Shown piece after piece: positions 1 through 10,945 of a DNA stretch of 64,000 nucleotides; within the stretch, counting starts at the first letter, position 1, and each line of letters begins with the position of its first letter. The DNA is taken from the NCBI GenBank assembly GCA_021292105.1, contig CM037873.1:17476527-17540526 (forward strand). Direction: 5' to 3'. Under the pieces are notes generated by a model that ran no database searches, was not told where the DNA came from, and worked only from the letters and a program-made list of their open reading frames with translations. This DNA comes from Anadara kagoshimensis (Eukaryota > Mollusca > Bivalvia > Arcoida > Arcidae). Both the position numbers and the translations under genes were made by a program.

Positions 1-229
1 CTATTTTGTTGTAATGTGCATGATTATGTATACTGGTCAAACGTTTTTCCCGACCTTTACAATGGCCAGAAATACTACAAACACATCGTTACAGAACCGG
101 TACAACTACATGTTTATAAATTAATAACTGATCTGACATGGACGTCCATGGGGCATAATGTCAGAAATAAACGTTTTATTGTTGTTAGGTTTGAACTTTT
201 ATTAGCTTTTTATGTAAGTGTAAGATAAA

Positions 230-404
230 TACATGGCGGGTGTAGCTAGCTAAACAGGAGGTGCTTGCCCTTCCAGAGCACCCGGCCTCACTTCCCTGGT
301 GGAAGTTCACGTCTCTAAACTGAACTGTCAGTTCCAAAGTTTTTAGTTTGCCTCTGGATTGTGATTCGGACATGGGTAAGTATGTTTGTTTTTGATGATA
401 CATA
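230..404 (+). mobile_element. Retroelement 3' end, untranslated part
   Basis: TGGCGGGTGTAGCTAGCTAA, CCAGAGCACCCGGCCTCACT, TTTGCCTCTGGATTGTGATT, CATGGGTAAGTATGTTTG. 5'-truncated just before the GTGTAGCTAGC motif. Confidence 0.72.
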
Positions 405-1010
405 GTGCGACGCATTTAGTACATAATAATGTAAAAACAAAATAAAAGGAAAATCTCACGGCTATAGTCAGGAAAGTTTATCGCTTTCCATAGCCAAAGA
501 AATTGTAATATCTGAATGTGGATGCAAAAAAAATATCAAAACGTTTTTTACATGGCCATATACCACTGTAAAGAGAATAAGGTTCACGTACATTCATGCA
601 ATAATAAGTCAACACATGTCTTATCGTATATAAGTCATGCGTCATAATGTTTTGAAAACGTGACGTTAAGATTAAACTGCTATTAAATTTATAAGAGCTT
701 GAGACTTGTCAATAACTTTCATTAAAAGATTATTTCAACGACTATATGAGATATATAAGAAGTCGTAAAAAGTCTAAAAGCAATACAGTATATCTGTTTT
801 ATGTATATAGCATTGAACTTTCATGTAGAACATAACACATTTTATAGCTTTGATAGATTGGTTCAATGTTCTGTCTCGTTTTAAGAACAAATCATAAGCA
901 AGACATTGGCAAAAATTTGCAGGTATATAAGAAATAATATGGCAATTACTTCACTGATCTAGAGCATGTAACTGCAATATATGATCATATGTAAATATTG
1001 TTAGAATTTT
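405..1010. other. No recognised feature
   Basis: AT-rich, no repeats or coding signs seen. Confidence 0.6.
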
Positions 1011-1025
1011 ACTCTTTTGTTGACC

Positions 1026-1292
1026 CAAAACACTGCGGTAGCTCAGTTGGCAGAGTGCTTCGTGAACGGCATTGCAAATTAAAAGTCACGGTTCACTCGG
1101 ATTGGAACTTAAAATAAACGAGGTCCTTTGTCGCGGTAGGCGTGACACAATAAAGAACTCTGTTGTATAATGTCAACGGAGCAGCGCACAGGGAATGTTT
1201 CTACACCTTCTACACCTTCGCCTATAGCTGGCGACGTCTCGATAGCAGTGAAATATTCTTGACTGGGATGTAAAACAGCATTACTTAACTCA
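1026..1292 (+). mobile_element. tRNA-derived SINE with target-site duplication
   Basis: Seen: a 5' tRNA-like head with an A-box (TAGCTCAGTTGGCAGAGTG) and B-box-like GGTTCACTCGGATTG, a body containing CTTCGCCTATAGCTGGCGAC, and a tail GAAATATTCTTGACTGGGAT. It is flanked by 15-bp direct repeats, ACTCTTTTGTTGACC (1,011-1,025) and ACTCTTTTCTTGACC (1,293-1,307), differing at one base. Known: this is the signature of LINE-mobilised SINEs. The 267-bp length and both promoter boxes make it essentially full length. Confidence 0.85.
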
Positions 1293-1478
1293 ACTCTTTT
1301 CTTGACCTTTTCTTATTTAATGAACTAATAATTGCGAACAATAACAACGTTTTAACAATTACTTTTGCAAAGCAGCATTTCCATTTAATACAAGATGACC
1401 GCCATTACCCAAGTGTCCGACGTGACCGTCATCACGCATGTATTAATACCATTAATGAATAACAACAATGCGACAAGT

Positions 1479-1975
1479 GCGCTTAAGCCATTATCCTTGT
1501 GTTATTTCCGACAATAGTCTTAAGACATATTCTTTGCCCTTAATATAAAAACCATAGCATCTGTTATCACCACTGGGTCAGATTACTTAATGTCTTTAAG
1601 CTATAACATTTATACAATTAGTATAAATGTTAAAAGCACAACCATAGAAGAAGTGCGCTTAAGCCATTTTTGTGTCATTTCGGACAAATGTCTTCAGAGA
1701 TGATATTTTTTACAACACGACTCCGTAATATAAAAGCCACAGCATTTGTTAATAATATTAAGTCAAATTACGTCACGTCTTTAAGCTTAAACATTTAAAA
1801 AATTAATATAAATGTATATGAAACAACACTAGAAGAAGTGGTCATAAGCCATTTTTGTGTCATTTCGGACAAACTTTTTCAGAGAAAATCTTCACTCCAT
1901 GGCACTTAATATTGAATAAAACGATTTCATGACTTTAAGCTATAACATTCATAATATAAATGTACGTCAAAATGT
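1479..1975. repeat. Tandem triplet, about 176-185-bp unit
   Basis: TTAAGCCAT anchors at 1,483, 1,659 and (as ATAAGCCAT) 1,844. Units share TGTGTCATTTCGGACAAA and TCTTTAAGCTATAACATT. No coding content. Confidence 0.8.
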
Positions 1976-2156
1976 AAATTGTTCAAAGCGTATTTAGTTT
2001 AATATTTGTGTGTTTATAGCATTAAATGATTTTTCACCAACACCTATCTTACGGCTTTAATTTTGTTTGCATATATCATGTTTATCTAGATATGTAGTAT
2101 TGTATTGTCAATGTCTCTTTCAGTATGTACATATTATACAAGTTTTAATTTTACAG

Positions 2157-2532
2157 CACTAGACCGTCGTTTCGGAATACAATTCCTCATCGATAGTGCT
2201 TTGACCAATATTATAAAACCAAAATGTGTTGATATTGATATTGATATACCCAAAGGACCAAAATATATTTTACCAAATTTAGCTAGTCAAGGAAATACTT
2301 TGCATGATTGGGTATACCTTAGTGTTTGGGGAGTTTTTGAATTTTAACTAGCAACAAATTTAGACAATAGTATATTTCTGACAATAACACACAATTATTG
2401 CCTACTGAGTTTGTGATATCCTCGGGGCAACAGCCACCAGCAGAGATACCGGCGATTTGTAACAAAGATGCACTTCGTGTTTGGTTTGACAAATGCCGGA
2501 CAGCGTCAACAATTTCTCGTTACCACACATAA
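2157..2532 (+). CDS. Coding-like patch, two open segments, unknown
   Basis: Seen: acceptor-like TTTTAATTTTACAG, then an open stretch (LDRRFGIQFLIDSALTNIIK onward) reaching a possible donor at 2,312. A second open stretch in compatible phase runs 2,371-2,532 (contains LLPTEFVISSGQQPPAEIPA and ALRVWFDKCRTAS), ending in TAA. The gap of 59 bp starts GT and ends AG, which is very short for an intron in this genome. The second part is visibly GC-richer than its flanks and is also open on the minus strand. Unrecognised; it could be a gene relic or part of a mobile element. Confidence 0.18.
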
Positions 2533-3539
2533 TTCTTTGTCAATTTCAACCAAATTTACCGTGCAGGTTTATTTTGAAAAAGTTCGATAATGGTCATTTT
2601 TGTGGTTGTTTGTTGGAGGTATGAATTTGTTATAATAACATTGTACAATTGTAAAATTATTTTCCCTTATTCTGAAAATAATGTATAAATCGCCTGATTC
2701 TCGTTACTATACAAACTGTATATCCTTTTAGTGACATAAATAGTTTCCGTAACTGTGAAATAACTGATTTTTGTTTGCGTGACGAAAAGCATTAGCCAAT
2801 TTTCTTCCGATAGAAATTCGAATCTGATAATACATACTATCAATGAGAAATCTTCATTTGAATTTAATGTGTAGGAGTTAAATGCGTCGTATAATGTTTT
2901 AAGATTAATTTGGCTTTTACGAAAATTTACACTTTACCGAGACTAAAAAGTAAATGAACTTAATCTGTGTTTTACAATGTTGTTTAAATGTATCGAATGT
3001 ATCCGTTTATACTGTTTCAAATCGTACGTTATGAATGAGATTAGCATATAATGAAAGTTATATCCGAGTCATTTTAAATTAAGAATGTATGTTCATGGTA
3101 AAGTGCAATGTTTTTGTAAAACAGATCGTATACAATGTTAGTTAAGGCCTTGTTGATCTAGAAGTAACGGCTAACCGATTATAGCGTCCTTGGCTCGAAC
3201 CGCACTAGGATAGATAATAGTTTTAGTTTACAAAGGTCAGCTGTTTTTCTCCAGAATATCTTCTTTCTTCTAATAGAACAACAGCAAATGAAATAATATT
3301 TAGGTATGTTAAAAGCTAATCAAAATTTATTGCAATTTGAATAAAGATAAAGCCTATCTGGGCTAAACATTGAAAGGAATAAATCAGGTTGATAAATGGT
3401 AGGTTGCGGACACCTGATGGTACGATAACCACAATTAACTGACTCAAATGACAGTCTAAAGTAGATAAATTTCTAATCAGTGGCTTCTATGTATTTTGTT
3501 TTATTGTTTTGTTTTTATGACAAATATAATGACTTCAAT
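2533..3539. other. No recognised feature apart from a tRNA-like fragment
   Basis: AT-rich DNA; only 3,145-3,215 stands out. Confidence 0.55.
3145..3215 (+). repeat. tRNA-like fragment, possible SINE head
   Basis: CTTGTTGATCTAGAAGTAAC and GGCTCGAACC have the spacing of A- and B-boxes. No foldable acceptor stem is visible, so this is not a tRNA gene. Confidence 0.2.
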
Positions 3540-3990
3540 TTTCCATTTATTCTTTTCTAAACAGGAATTTCTCCAGCTTATTGTGTGTTTGTTTCACAAA
3601 TTAATACGCTATTCCTATGTTAGTGCTTATTCCCACTACGGGAACTTTATACAACGATGCAAGCTGATTACAAATGAAAGGTTGACCGAGATATATTTCA
3701 AGCCAAGTTTTTAGGGCCCTCAAAAAGATTTTTGGCCGTCATCACAGTATTATTGTTAATTATGGTGTCCCTGTGCTCAAGATTGGCGTGAACATTTTTG
3801 ACGTCCCATATTTCCATGTTCTTTTCAATCAATTTTGATTACACACGCGGTGGTTGTAGCAAGCTAAATAGGGGGTGCTTACCCTTACGGAGCACCCGGT
3901 CTCACTCACCTGGTGGAAATACACGGTGGAAGTAACCTTAGTTTAAAGTTTCAAAGTTTTTACTTTGCTTCAAGATAGCGATTCGGACAT
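3540..3990 (+). mobile_element. Retroelement 3' end with RT C-terminal tail, 5'-truncated
   Basis: Long family-R copy: SAYSHYGNFIQRCKLITNER precedes GGCCGTCATCACAGTATT, GACGTCCCATA, TTTTGATTACACACGCGG, GGTGCTTACCCTTACGGAGC and TTTTTACTTTGCTTC. Same layout as 7,840-8,215. Confidence 0.7.
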
Positions 3991-4629
3991 AAAATAGTGC
4001 TTTTTATTTATGGTTTCACCATGTTTCGCGTTTTTGACGCGTTTGCTGTGAGTAAACACATGTTTCAGTTGGAATTTTGTTTCTTCTATATCAAAAGTCT
4101 TTCTAGCTTTGAGAGCGTGATGTAATAAAATTTAAATTTATTAAAAAAATGATTTCAATCGTAATATGCCAATTAATAAATAAAACGACATTTAACCTTT
4201 GGTCAATGCACCGATGTTTTTTAAAATAAATAACTAATATTCCAATATTATAGACACGTATTATTCCACAAAATGCTTAAATCGTTAGGGATTTAATTGA
4301 TATGAACGTACTCCGGATTAAGAAGTAGCACATTATAATTAAAACCTAACATTGACTTAAGAAGTTATAGACGAAGTAATTTAATATTAATTTAAGCTTT
4401 TGGGAACAATGGCAAAGATTAGAATAAGAAGGAATGACGCTGATCGTCTTATTAATAAGGCAATCGATACAAAGTGGCATTTCTCTATTGTCTACCTTGA
4501 CGACAGTCTTTTAATTAGGTACCTTTGAAACTTGCAACATTTACATTTATTAAACCTCTTCTCAATTATCCAGTACTATTAGACTATAAAAAGGTTAAAC
4601 ATTCATCGTAAGTTCTTTACATTTCTTAT

Positions 4630-4778
4630 CGACCAACAGTTAGCTGGATAGAAGATGCTTGTCTTTTCAGGGCACCTTACCTCACTTTCTACGTGCACGT
4701 TTATATGATTTACTTAATTTGTCAGTTGTTACTTTGCAATTGGGATTGTGATTTGGACATGGACTGGTATGTGTGTTG
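4630..4778 (+). mobile_element. Retroelement 3' end, short diverged copy
   Basis: TAGCTGGATAGAAGATGCTT, AGGGCACCTTACCTCACTTT and the tail GGGATTGTGATTTGGACATG. Confidence 0.6.
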
Positions 4779-6266
4779 ACACACACATTCACTTAAACCG
4801 CAGATAATGATTATAAGTTTTTAGCAAAGATGATGCCTTCAACGAATATGTCATTGCCAAAATATTGTTAAACATGTACCAACGATGTAGCACTATCTAT
4901 AGCCATTCGTATTGTTAATCAATATCTTGAAATAGCTTTCTTCAAAAAGTTTAAAACCGTAAACTTGAGATGAACCTTTTAGTGCTCTTACGTATCTAAT
5001 GCTTGAATTTATTTCGTCGAATTAGACAACAAAATCGACATGAAAATCATTGAGTTTCACATAGTGCTTTTCTTTATTGCAAAGAAAAAAGGAAAACAAC
5101 TCATCTACAATATTAAATGTTTGATACTTTTTAATATTTGAATGGAATATTTCAATACTTTTTTTTATATTTTGCATATCAAATACTAAGTATATCAATA
5201 AATTTTAACATATATAATATTGAATTCTTTCCTACACATCTTACATCAATAAAAGGAACATTTTCAAATACACATAGTTTTATCCATATCTTTAAACTGA
5301 TATGCATATCATGTTGGATCGAAAACGACATTGTCACAGCTCTTTGTTGTGATATCTACACTTTTTAAATTGTAGGATTTGCTAAAGTTGTACTTTCATT
5401 TCAAAAACATACATAACGGTCTATGACCAAACTACAATCTCAAAAGGTAACTTATACATAGGTTTTACATTGTGATCTCATGAGTATTGTTATCAACTTA
5501 TCATAGACCTTGAAAATAATTTCCTCTATACGTCGGTTAAGGATCCTGACAATCTATATGTCATGATGATCCTGATCTACAACTTTGTAAAGTGTCCATT
5601 ACCGCGATAACCTTGCTTATTGTAGGAACCTTTAGGATAACCTTTATAAAGGAAGTTTATAAAGAATGACAAAATATATTGGTGTATATAACAAAGGAAG
5701 TATGATAAAAAAGCTAGATAATAGTGACAGTTTAAGGGACATATCAAACATTTAATCATAACCTCTCTTGGTCTCTCATTGTATTCTTAATGGTAATGCT
5801 GGAAGGAACTAAAGACAGACATATCTTTAAGATCTACAGACAATGTAGGCTGTCCAACTACTGCTCCTCTTTAAGTATAGGTCAGACAATGTCTCTTACG
5901 TTGTTTCGTTGAATGGTAGTATATTTTTGCAAGATTTTAACCAACTTATATTTTTAAATTAAGAAACATAATGGTAAAAAGAATATGATTTTATAAATTT
6001 GTGTTGTTGCTTTATTGCTTGGTTAGACAATTATTTTTTAGCTCTTAATGTGTGTACTTGGACCATTTGTTGTGAAAAAGGATAGGTGTGTCCTACAATA
6101 GTACTTTTACCGCACCTCTAGTCATTAACGGTAGTTCTCATCCAAAGACGGAAATTTTATAATGTGGTACCAATTTGTATGTCGTTTTTGTTTCGTCTTG
6201 CTTGACGTCATTATTAGTAAATTATATTGTGGCGTGTTTCTGAATCGTTGGCGCTGTTTCCAAGTA
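4779..6266. other. No recognised feature
   Basis: AT-rich; the open frames at 5,138-5,368 (+) and 5,577-5,759 (-) have no domain or splice support and look like chance. The preceding stretch 3,991-4,629 is equally blank. Confidence 0.55.
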
Positions 6267-6427
6267 CAGTATAACCGGCCTAAAAGACACCACCTGTTTA
6301 TAAATGCCAGTAGAATTTGATTCCAATTCTTCTTTATCCATATTATTTGAACCTATCTAAAAGCAACCTGCCTATAAAATTCACTTTTACTGGTTCCTTT
6401 GGTAACCTTTTTAAACAAGTTTGACTG
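6267..6427. mobile_element. MITE, diverged copy of the CAGTCAAACCTGTC family
   Basis: Left CAGTATAACCGGCCTAAAAG preceded by TA; right AACAAGTTTGACTG. Interior CACCACCTGTTTATAAATGC and ACTGGTTCCTTTGGTAACC match the 25,417 copy in the opposite orientation. Confidence 0.65.
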
Positions 6428-7105
6428 TGCATACTTTTAGCTGCAAATTTGTTTCCCAATTTAAAATGTAAAAGAGTATATGGAACTAGTTTCATCATAA
6501 AATTTACAACAGCTAAAGTTACTATAAAAACGAAATAATAAGACTTAAAATAAACAACTACATCTTTAGATTGAAGATCACAAGTAATTTTAAACTAAAT
6601 AACAAACATAATGTCAAGATGAGAATTAGCAATAGGATTAAAGGGTTGATCCTACATTTACAGTGCCTCTAAAATTCTCAAAAATGAAATTGACAAAAGA
6701 GATGAATGCAAAGATTAAAGGAAACTGGTAACAGCAGTAATTTTGTTAAATCACTGTTCAGAAGAGTTGTAGAACAAGTTTTAACTTTGATTGTGATTTC
6801 AGTGGATGTAGACCTGGGCCCTGGAGGAAACTAGTGTTGAGTGGGAAGCTTGATTAATATAAAGATGGCAAATGATATAAATGGTGCTTTAGATAAGTGG
6901 TATTTAAGTATAAATCAAGTGTAGTTTACACCTTAAAGCTATAATTAGGGAACGTTAAAACTATATCTCCGGGCATTTACTGGCATTCTGTTATTGTATT
7001 TGTCGATGTTACTAAGGGACAGATATTTTTAAATATTGCCTTTCATAACACAAATTTATTATTTCTAACTCCAGAGTACATCTATTTTGTACTTCTGCAA
7101 AATAA
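6428..7105. other. No recognised feature
   Basis: AT-rich, no repeat copies found. The same holds for 7,331-7,839, where two overlapping minus-strand frames look like chance. Confidence 0.55.
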
Positions 7106-7165
7106 TACTGTGAAATCGTGTATTTTCGTGAAAATTGTATGTTTTCGTCGTGTCCAATTATTGTG
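7106..7165. mobile_element. MITE end fragment (ACTGTGAAAT family)
   Basis: ACTGTGAAATCGTGTATTTT and TCGTGAAAATTG match the terminal part of the 50,266 element; no partner end nearby. It directly abuts a retroelement 3' end. Confidence 0.45.
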
Positions 7166-7167
7166 GT

Positions 7168-7330
7168 TCCGGGTGCTTGAGTAGGGTAAGCACCTTTCGT
7201 TTAGCTAGCTACATCCTCCACGCGTGCAATCAAAAATGAATGAAAGGAACATGGTACTATGGGACGTCAAATCCCAGACAAAAGGGACATCAATCTTTTT
7301 AACAAAACTGCAATGACGGCCATAAAACAA
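7168..7330 (-). mobile_element. Retroelement 3' end, lacking its tail
   Basis: GGGTAAGCACCTTTCGTTTA, TAGCTAGCTACATCCTCCAC, GAAAGGAACATGGTACTATG and GACGGCCATAAAAC on the plus strand are the complement of family-R landmarks. A MITE end abuts it at 7,165. Confidence 0.65.
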
Positions 7331-7839
7331 ATAATACTTTGAAGAAATTTAATTTCAGTTTAAGGTGACATTGTAAGATATATTTTATGCGAGGTATGTA
7401 AGAAAATAACAAAAGTTTTGACTCCACGAAAATTAATGAAATCACTTTTTACTTTTTAATTAACACATCTTAAGCATAATAATAATATTATCATTGACAT
7501 CAGAAGCCACAGATTAAACATTAATTTTAATTAGATTTTTATCTTTTATTTATGTTATCTTAAATTTTAAATCAGTTTAGCTCTATCTGTAAAAGCAAGT
7601 GTATTATGAGTGTTCGTATATATTGCATGTTGTTTTACAAGTAGACATTGCGTTATACAAAACCTACTACTTACAACATGCATAGAGTAGCCAGCATATG
7701 ACGTCATACTTATGCATAAGCACAACAACTTGCACGACACGTGAATAATGTTTGGTATTATGCATATAAACGTCATTGGTCTTAACGAAGTGTAATAGAA
7801 TAATTACAAATGTAAATATTAAGCAAGAGCCAAAGTGAA

Positions 7840-8215
7840 AGTCTGGAAGGGTAAGCAACTCCTGTGTAGCTAGTTACATCCGCCAAGTGCGTAATCACAA
7901 TGGGTGAAAGGAACATAGAACTATGGGACTGAAATATATCCAGGACAATCTTGAACACAGAGACATCAAACGTATCTAGAATACTGTGATGACGACCATA
8001 AAAACGTTTTGACGACCTTAATAAGCCTTAGCTTGCAATATCCTTGGGATAACAATTTATTTTTAACCAGTTTGCTTCGTTGTAAAAAGTTCCTATAGTG
8101 GGAACAAGCTCTACCATAGCATATTAATTGGGATGCAAATGAATGATAAAGAAGCAGATATATTGCTGCAGAGAAAAGAAAAGTTGACAATAGAACTACT
8201 GACGACATCACGTTT
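7840..8215 (-). mobile_element. Retroelement 3' end with RT C-terminal tail, 5'-truncated
   Basis: One of the longest copies of family R. On the minus strand an open stretch reads SQLICYGRACSHYRNFLQ and then runs into the family's 3' untranslated part (TTGTGATTACGC, GGTTGTAACTAGC-type, CTTACCCTTCCAGA). Known: bivalve retroelements carry an RT protein whose end has the form 'SQLxRYxRACxxYxDFxxR...LLxQGY'. This is my recollection and was not searched. The element is a fragment; upstream RT domains are absent. Confidence 0.7.
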
Positions 8216-10837
8216 ATTCATCTATTTTCGGCATATACACCAATTTTAAAGTACTCTGTTGTGTTAGGTTTAGGAGATCGCAAAGTCAGTCAGTAAATCT
8301 TGGCGTGAGATCATTAATGTTCAAATTAGGTCAGAAACTTAAATTTAACAGGCATCAATAAAAAGGTTAGACGTATGTGAGTGAATTATTGTAAGTCGCA
8401 TTGCGCTTCACTGTCATTGTCAGCTAGAATAGGTAAAATATAATGCTTGAATTGATTTTATGTTATAAATTCCCTGATAAGTATCTTGTCCATGTATGAT
8501 TTCAAAATATATTACAATAATGAGAGTGGATCCTCATGGGAAAGTTTCGAATTTACTAAACAATTAGCAAATTGATACAGGTCAGATTATGACTTGTATC
8601 TAAGGAAAATGATACAGCTTAAGTTCAACAAGTCAAGCGTTTTGTTAAGTGCTTAAAGCAATACAAAAACGTGTGTAATACAAGCGATATTATAAGACCT
8701 TATGTTTATTGAACTACAAAATCCTCTAGAAAATTTTGATTCTTCAGGACAACTGTTTGTAGTTCTGCAATATATCCCTGTCAAGGGGAATTATTTAAGG
8801 GTTTGGTTTCATACTGTTTATATCTTTTCTATCTGAAACAATAGCATAAGGTGCTAAACGACATCATATCACTTTATCATTTCGCAATTTAGTTCAATTA
8901 AAATTTGAATCAAACACATGTATGTATTGAACCGAGTTTAATGAAAATTAAACCTCAATCATAATCATTGCATTTGATCAGATTATCTTGCATTCTGCTT
9001 ACTTGTCTTTGAAGAACAAAACTGATGATATCCATCTTGAAGCTGGAATGTTTGTTGTCTGGCTTTTAACATCATGGCGCAGTATAAGTGTCACCAGTTG
9101 TAAAAAATAAAATATGCAAAACCATCTATATTTAGTTGTTCTGACAATACTGATCGCACAAAGTTGTTTTGTGGATATTTATATTAAATCTACATCAATT
9201 CACCTTGCATATGTATTGCAATGTTTATGTGTATATTTGCACATCAATACAACTGCAGAAAAAAATGTAGTGATTCGTATCTCCTTGTAATGTTTAACCC
9301 CCGTGACAGACTGTTGTAAAGATCATAGTGCCTCTTACGACCTAGGTTAGATTTGCACTGGGACAGATACTATTGTAAAAAAGTTGGTCAGTTTGTAGAG
9401 GGTCAATACCATATTGAAACACTCCTATGTATCGGTTCCAAAACACTGTAAGCTAAGTAAACGTATTGAAAAAAAAAATATAAGAAATTATTATTTTCCA
9501 TTTATAATACGTAAACTAATACGTATATATGTAGTTTTGAAAGCTGTTTTTAGTTCATTACGAAGATTTTAAATCCATATAATCACATCGTCCTTAATGA
9601 ACCAGCATTTCGTATACATTTATTTTCCAGTATCATTTTCACGGGCCCATTATGGATTCTCGTCTTGCTTCCCATCCACTCGTGCGAACGTATTCTTCTC
9701 TTCTCTCCTTTTTCGTACTGTATATATGACACATTCAACATTTGTCATCCTTTTTATAAGCTGACGTTACATCATGTTTCATTGACATAAACCTGGTAAA
9801 ACGAAAGCTAATTTTTAGCGACAATAATGGAAAGCATGGCGTCAATGACAGTGCCTACAATCATATTGCCTTCTATGTTTTAGGTCTTATTCTAATATTT
9901 TACATCATTATCGATGGAAGAGTTTTAAGACATAGATTTTTCAATTAATGTTATCAAGCTCATGGGCTCATGGAACCATAAAACGGTGCGACTAGTTGTT
10001 TGATCGATATGTTATGAAAGCATAAAAAATTTAAAAAATGCAATATGGACAGAAGTGCCATGTTTAAATCGGGTTTGTAATGGGCAAGGTCACAAGATAA
10101 TAAAATTGAAATACTGCAGTCTTTGTCACCATAGTTTGGGAAACGTTGTAATGATTGCCTGTGTTATACCTTATATTAAAAATCAGATTCCTGCTTGTTA
10201 TTGCTTATATATATGCTTTCACATATCAATCTACATTCAGACAGAGCTCTAAATTAATCACAGCCTACGTTTTCCGAGGCGTAGATCTTTCAACTAAAAT
10301 AATATCATTATTTTCCCCTTTTTAACTTTATTAGTTTTATCTGTATTGTTTTACTTTTGTGTATTGTATTAAGAGTCATAAAAAGAAATAAACACATTAT
10401 CTCTAATAAGCTTGCGTGGGATCTTTCATGGATTTGACAGAGTTCTACTGATTGAGGCTTAATCAGTTTAAAGCCATGTAATATTTTCTAGATTCCAAAT
10501 CTTCCCGATTGATGTCAAACATCAAAATCTTTTAATCTTTTGTTACATGGTTTTGAAATATCTTCCGTTTTGCATCTTTAAAATTAATATTCAAGAATTT
10601 AAAGTGCTTCAATTTCTTTTGATAAACAATATAATGTAGATTATGGTTTCTTGAATTGAATTCTGTATCATTTCATTTTTAATACATATACAAAAACTAA
10701 TCCCTTTTAGATCTAACATCTTCATCTTTTTTCTGGTTTGCTGAATATTTTCATAGTGACGATTATAAATTGATGCCATGTTGATAATCTAAAAACGGAA
10801 TTTAGGAATATACATTTACTTTTTATGTTTACATTTA
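8216..10837. other. No recognised feature except a weak exon candidate
   Basis: 2.6 kb of mostly unique-looking DNA, with the weak minus-strand exon candidate at 9,650-9,717. Confidence 0.5.
9650..9717 (-). CDS. Candidate short terminal exon, unknown protein
   Basis: Seen on the minus strand: CAG acceptor dinucleotide context at 9,720-9,718, then two bases and 21 codons ending in TAA, encoding RKRREEKNTFARVDGKQDEN plus P. AATAAA follows 26 nt past the stop (9,624-9,619). The peptide would suit a basic juxtamembrane start and acidic cytoplasmic end. The patch is richer in GC than its flanks. The polypyrimidine tract is poor, the piece is short, and an overlapping minus-strand frame is also open, so this is a weak call. 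Confidence 0.15.
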
Positions 10838-10945
10838 CTCACTTCTCTGGTGGAAGTTCACCTGTCTAACCTGACTTGTCAGTTCCAAAGTTTTTACTTT
10901 GCTTCTGGATTGTGATTAGGACATGGATAAGTATGTTTGTTTTTG
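10838..10945 (+). mobile_element. Retroelement 3' end, short copy
   Basis: CTCTGGTGGAAGTTCACCTG, TTTTTACTTTGCTTCTGGAT and ACATGGATAAGTATGTTTG: the last 100 bp of family R. Confidence 0.7.

Noticed and set aside
1036-1110. A tRNA gene on the plus strand
   Set aside because: The tRNA-like head continues into a SINE body with tail and target duplication.
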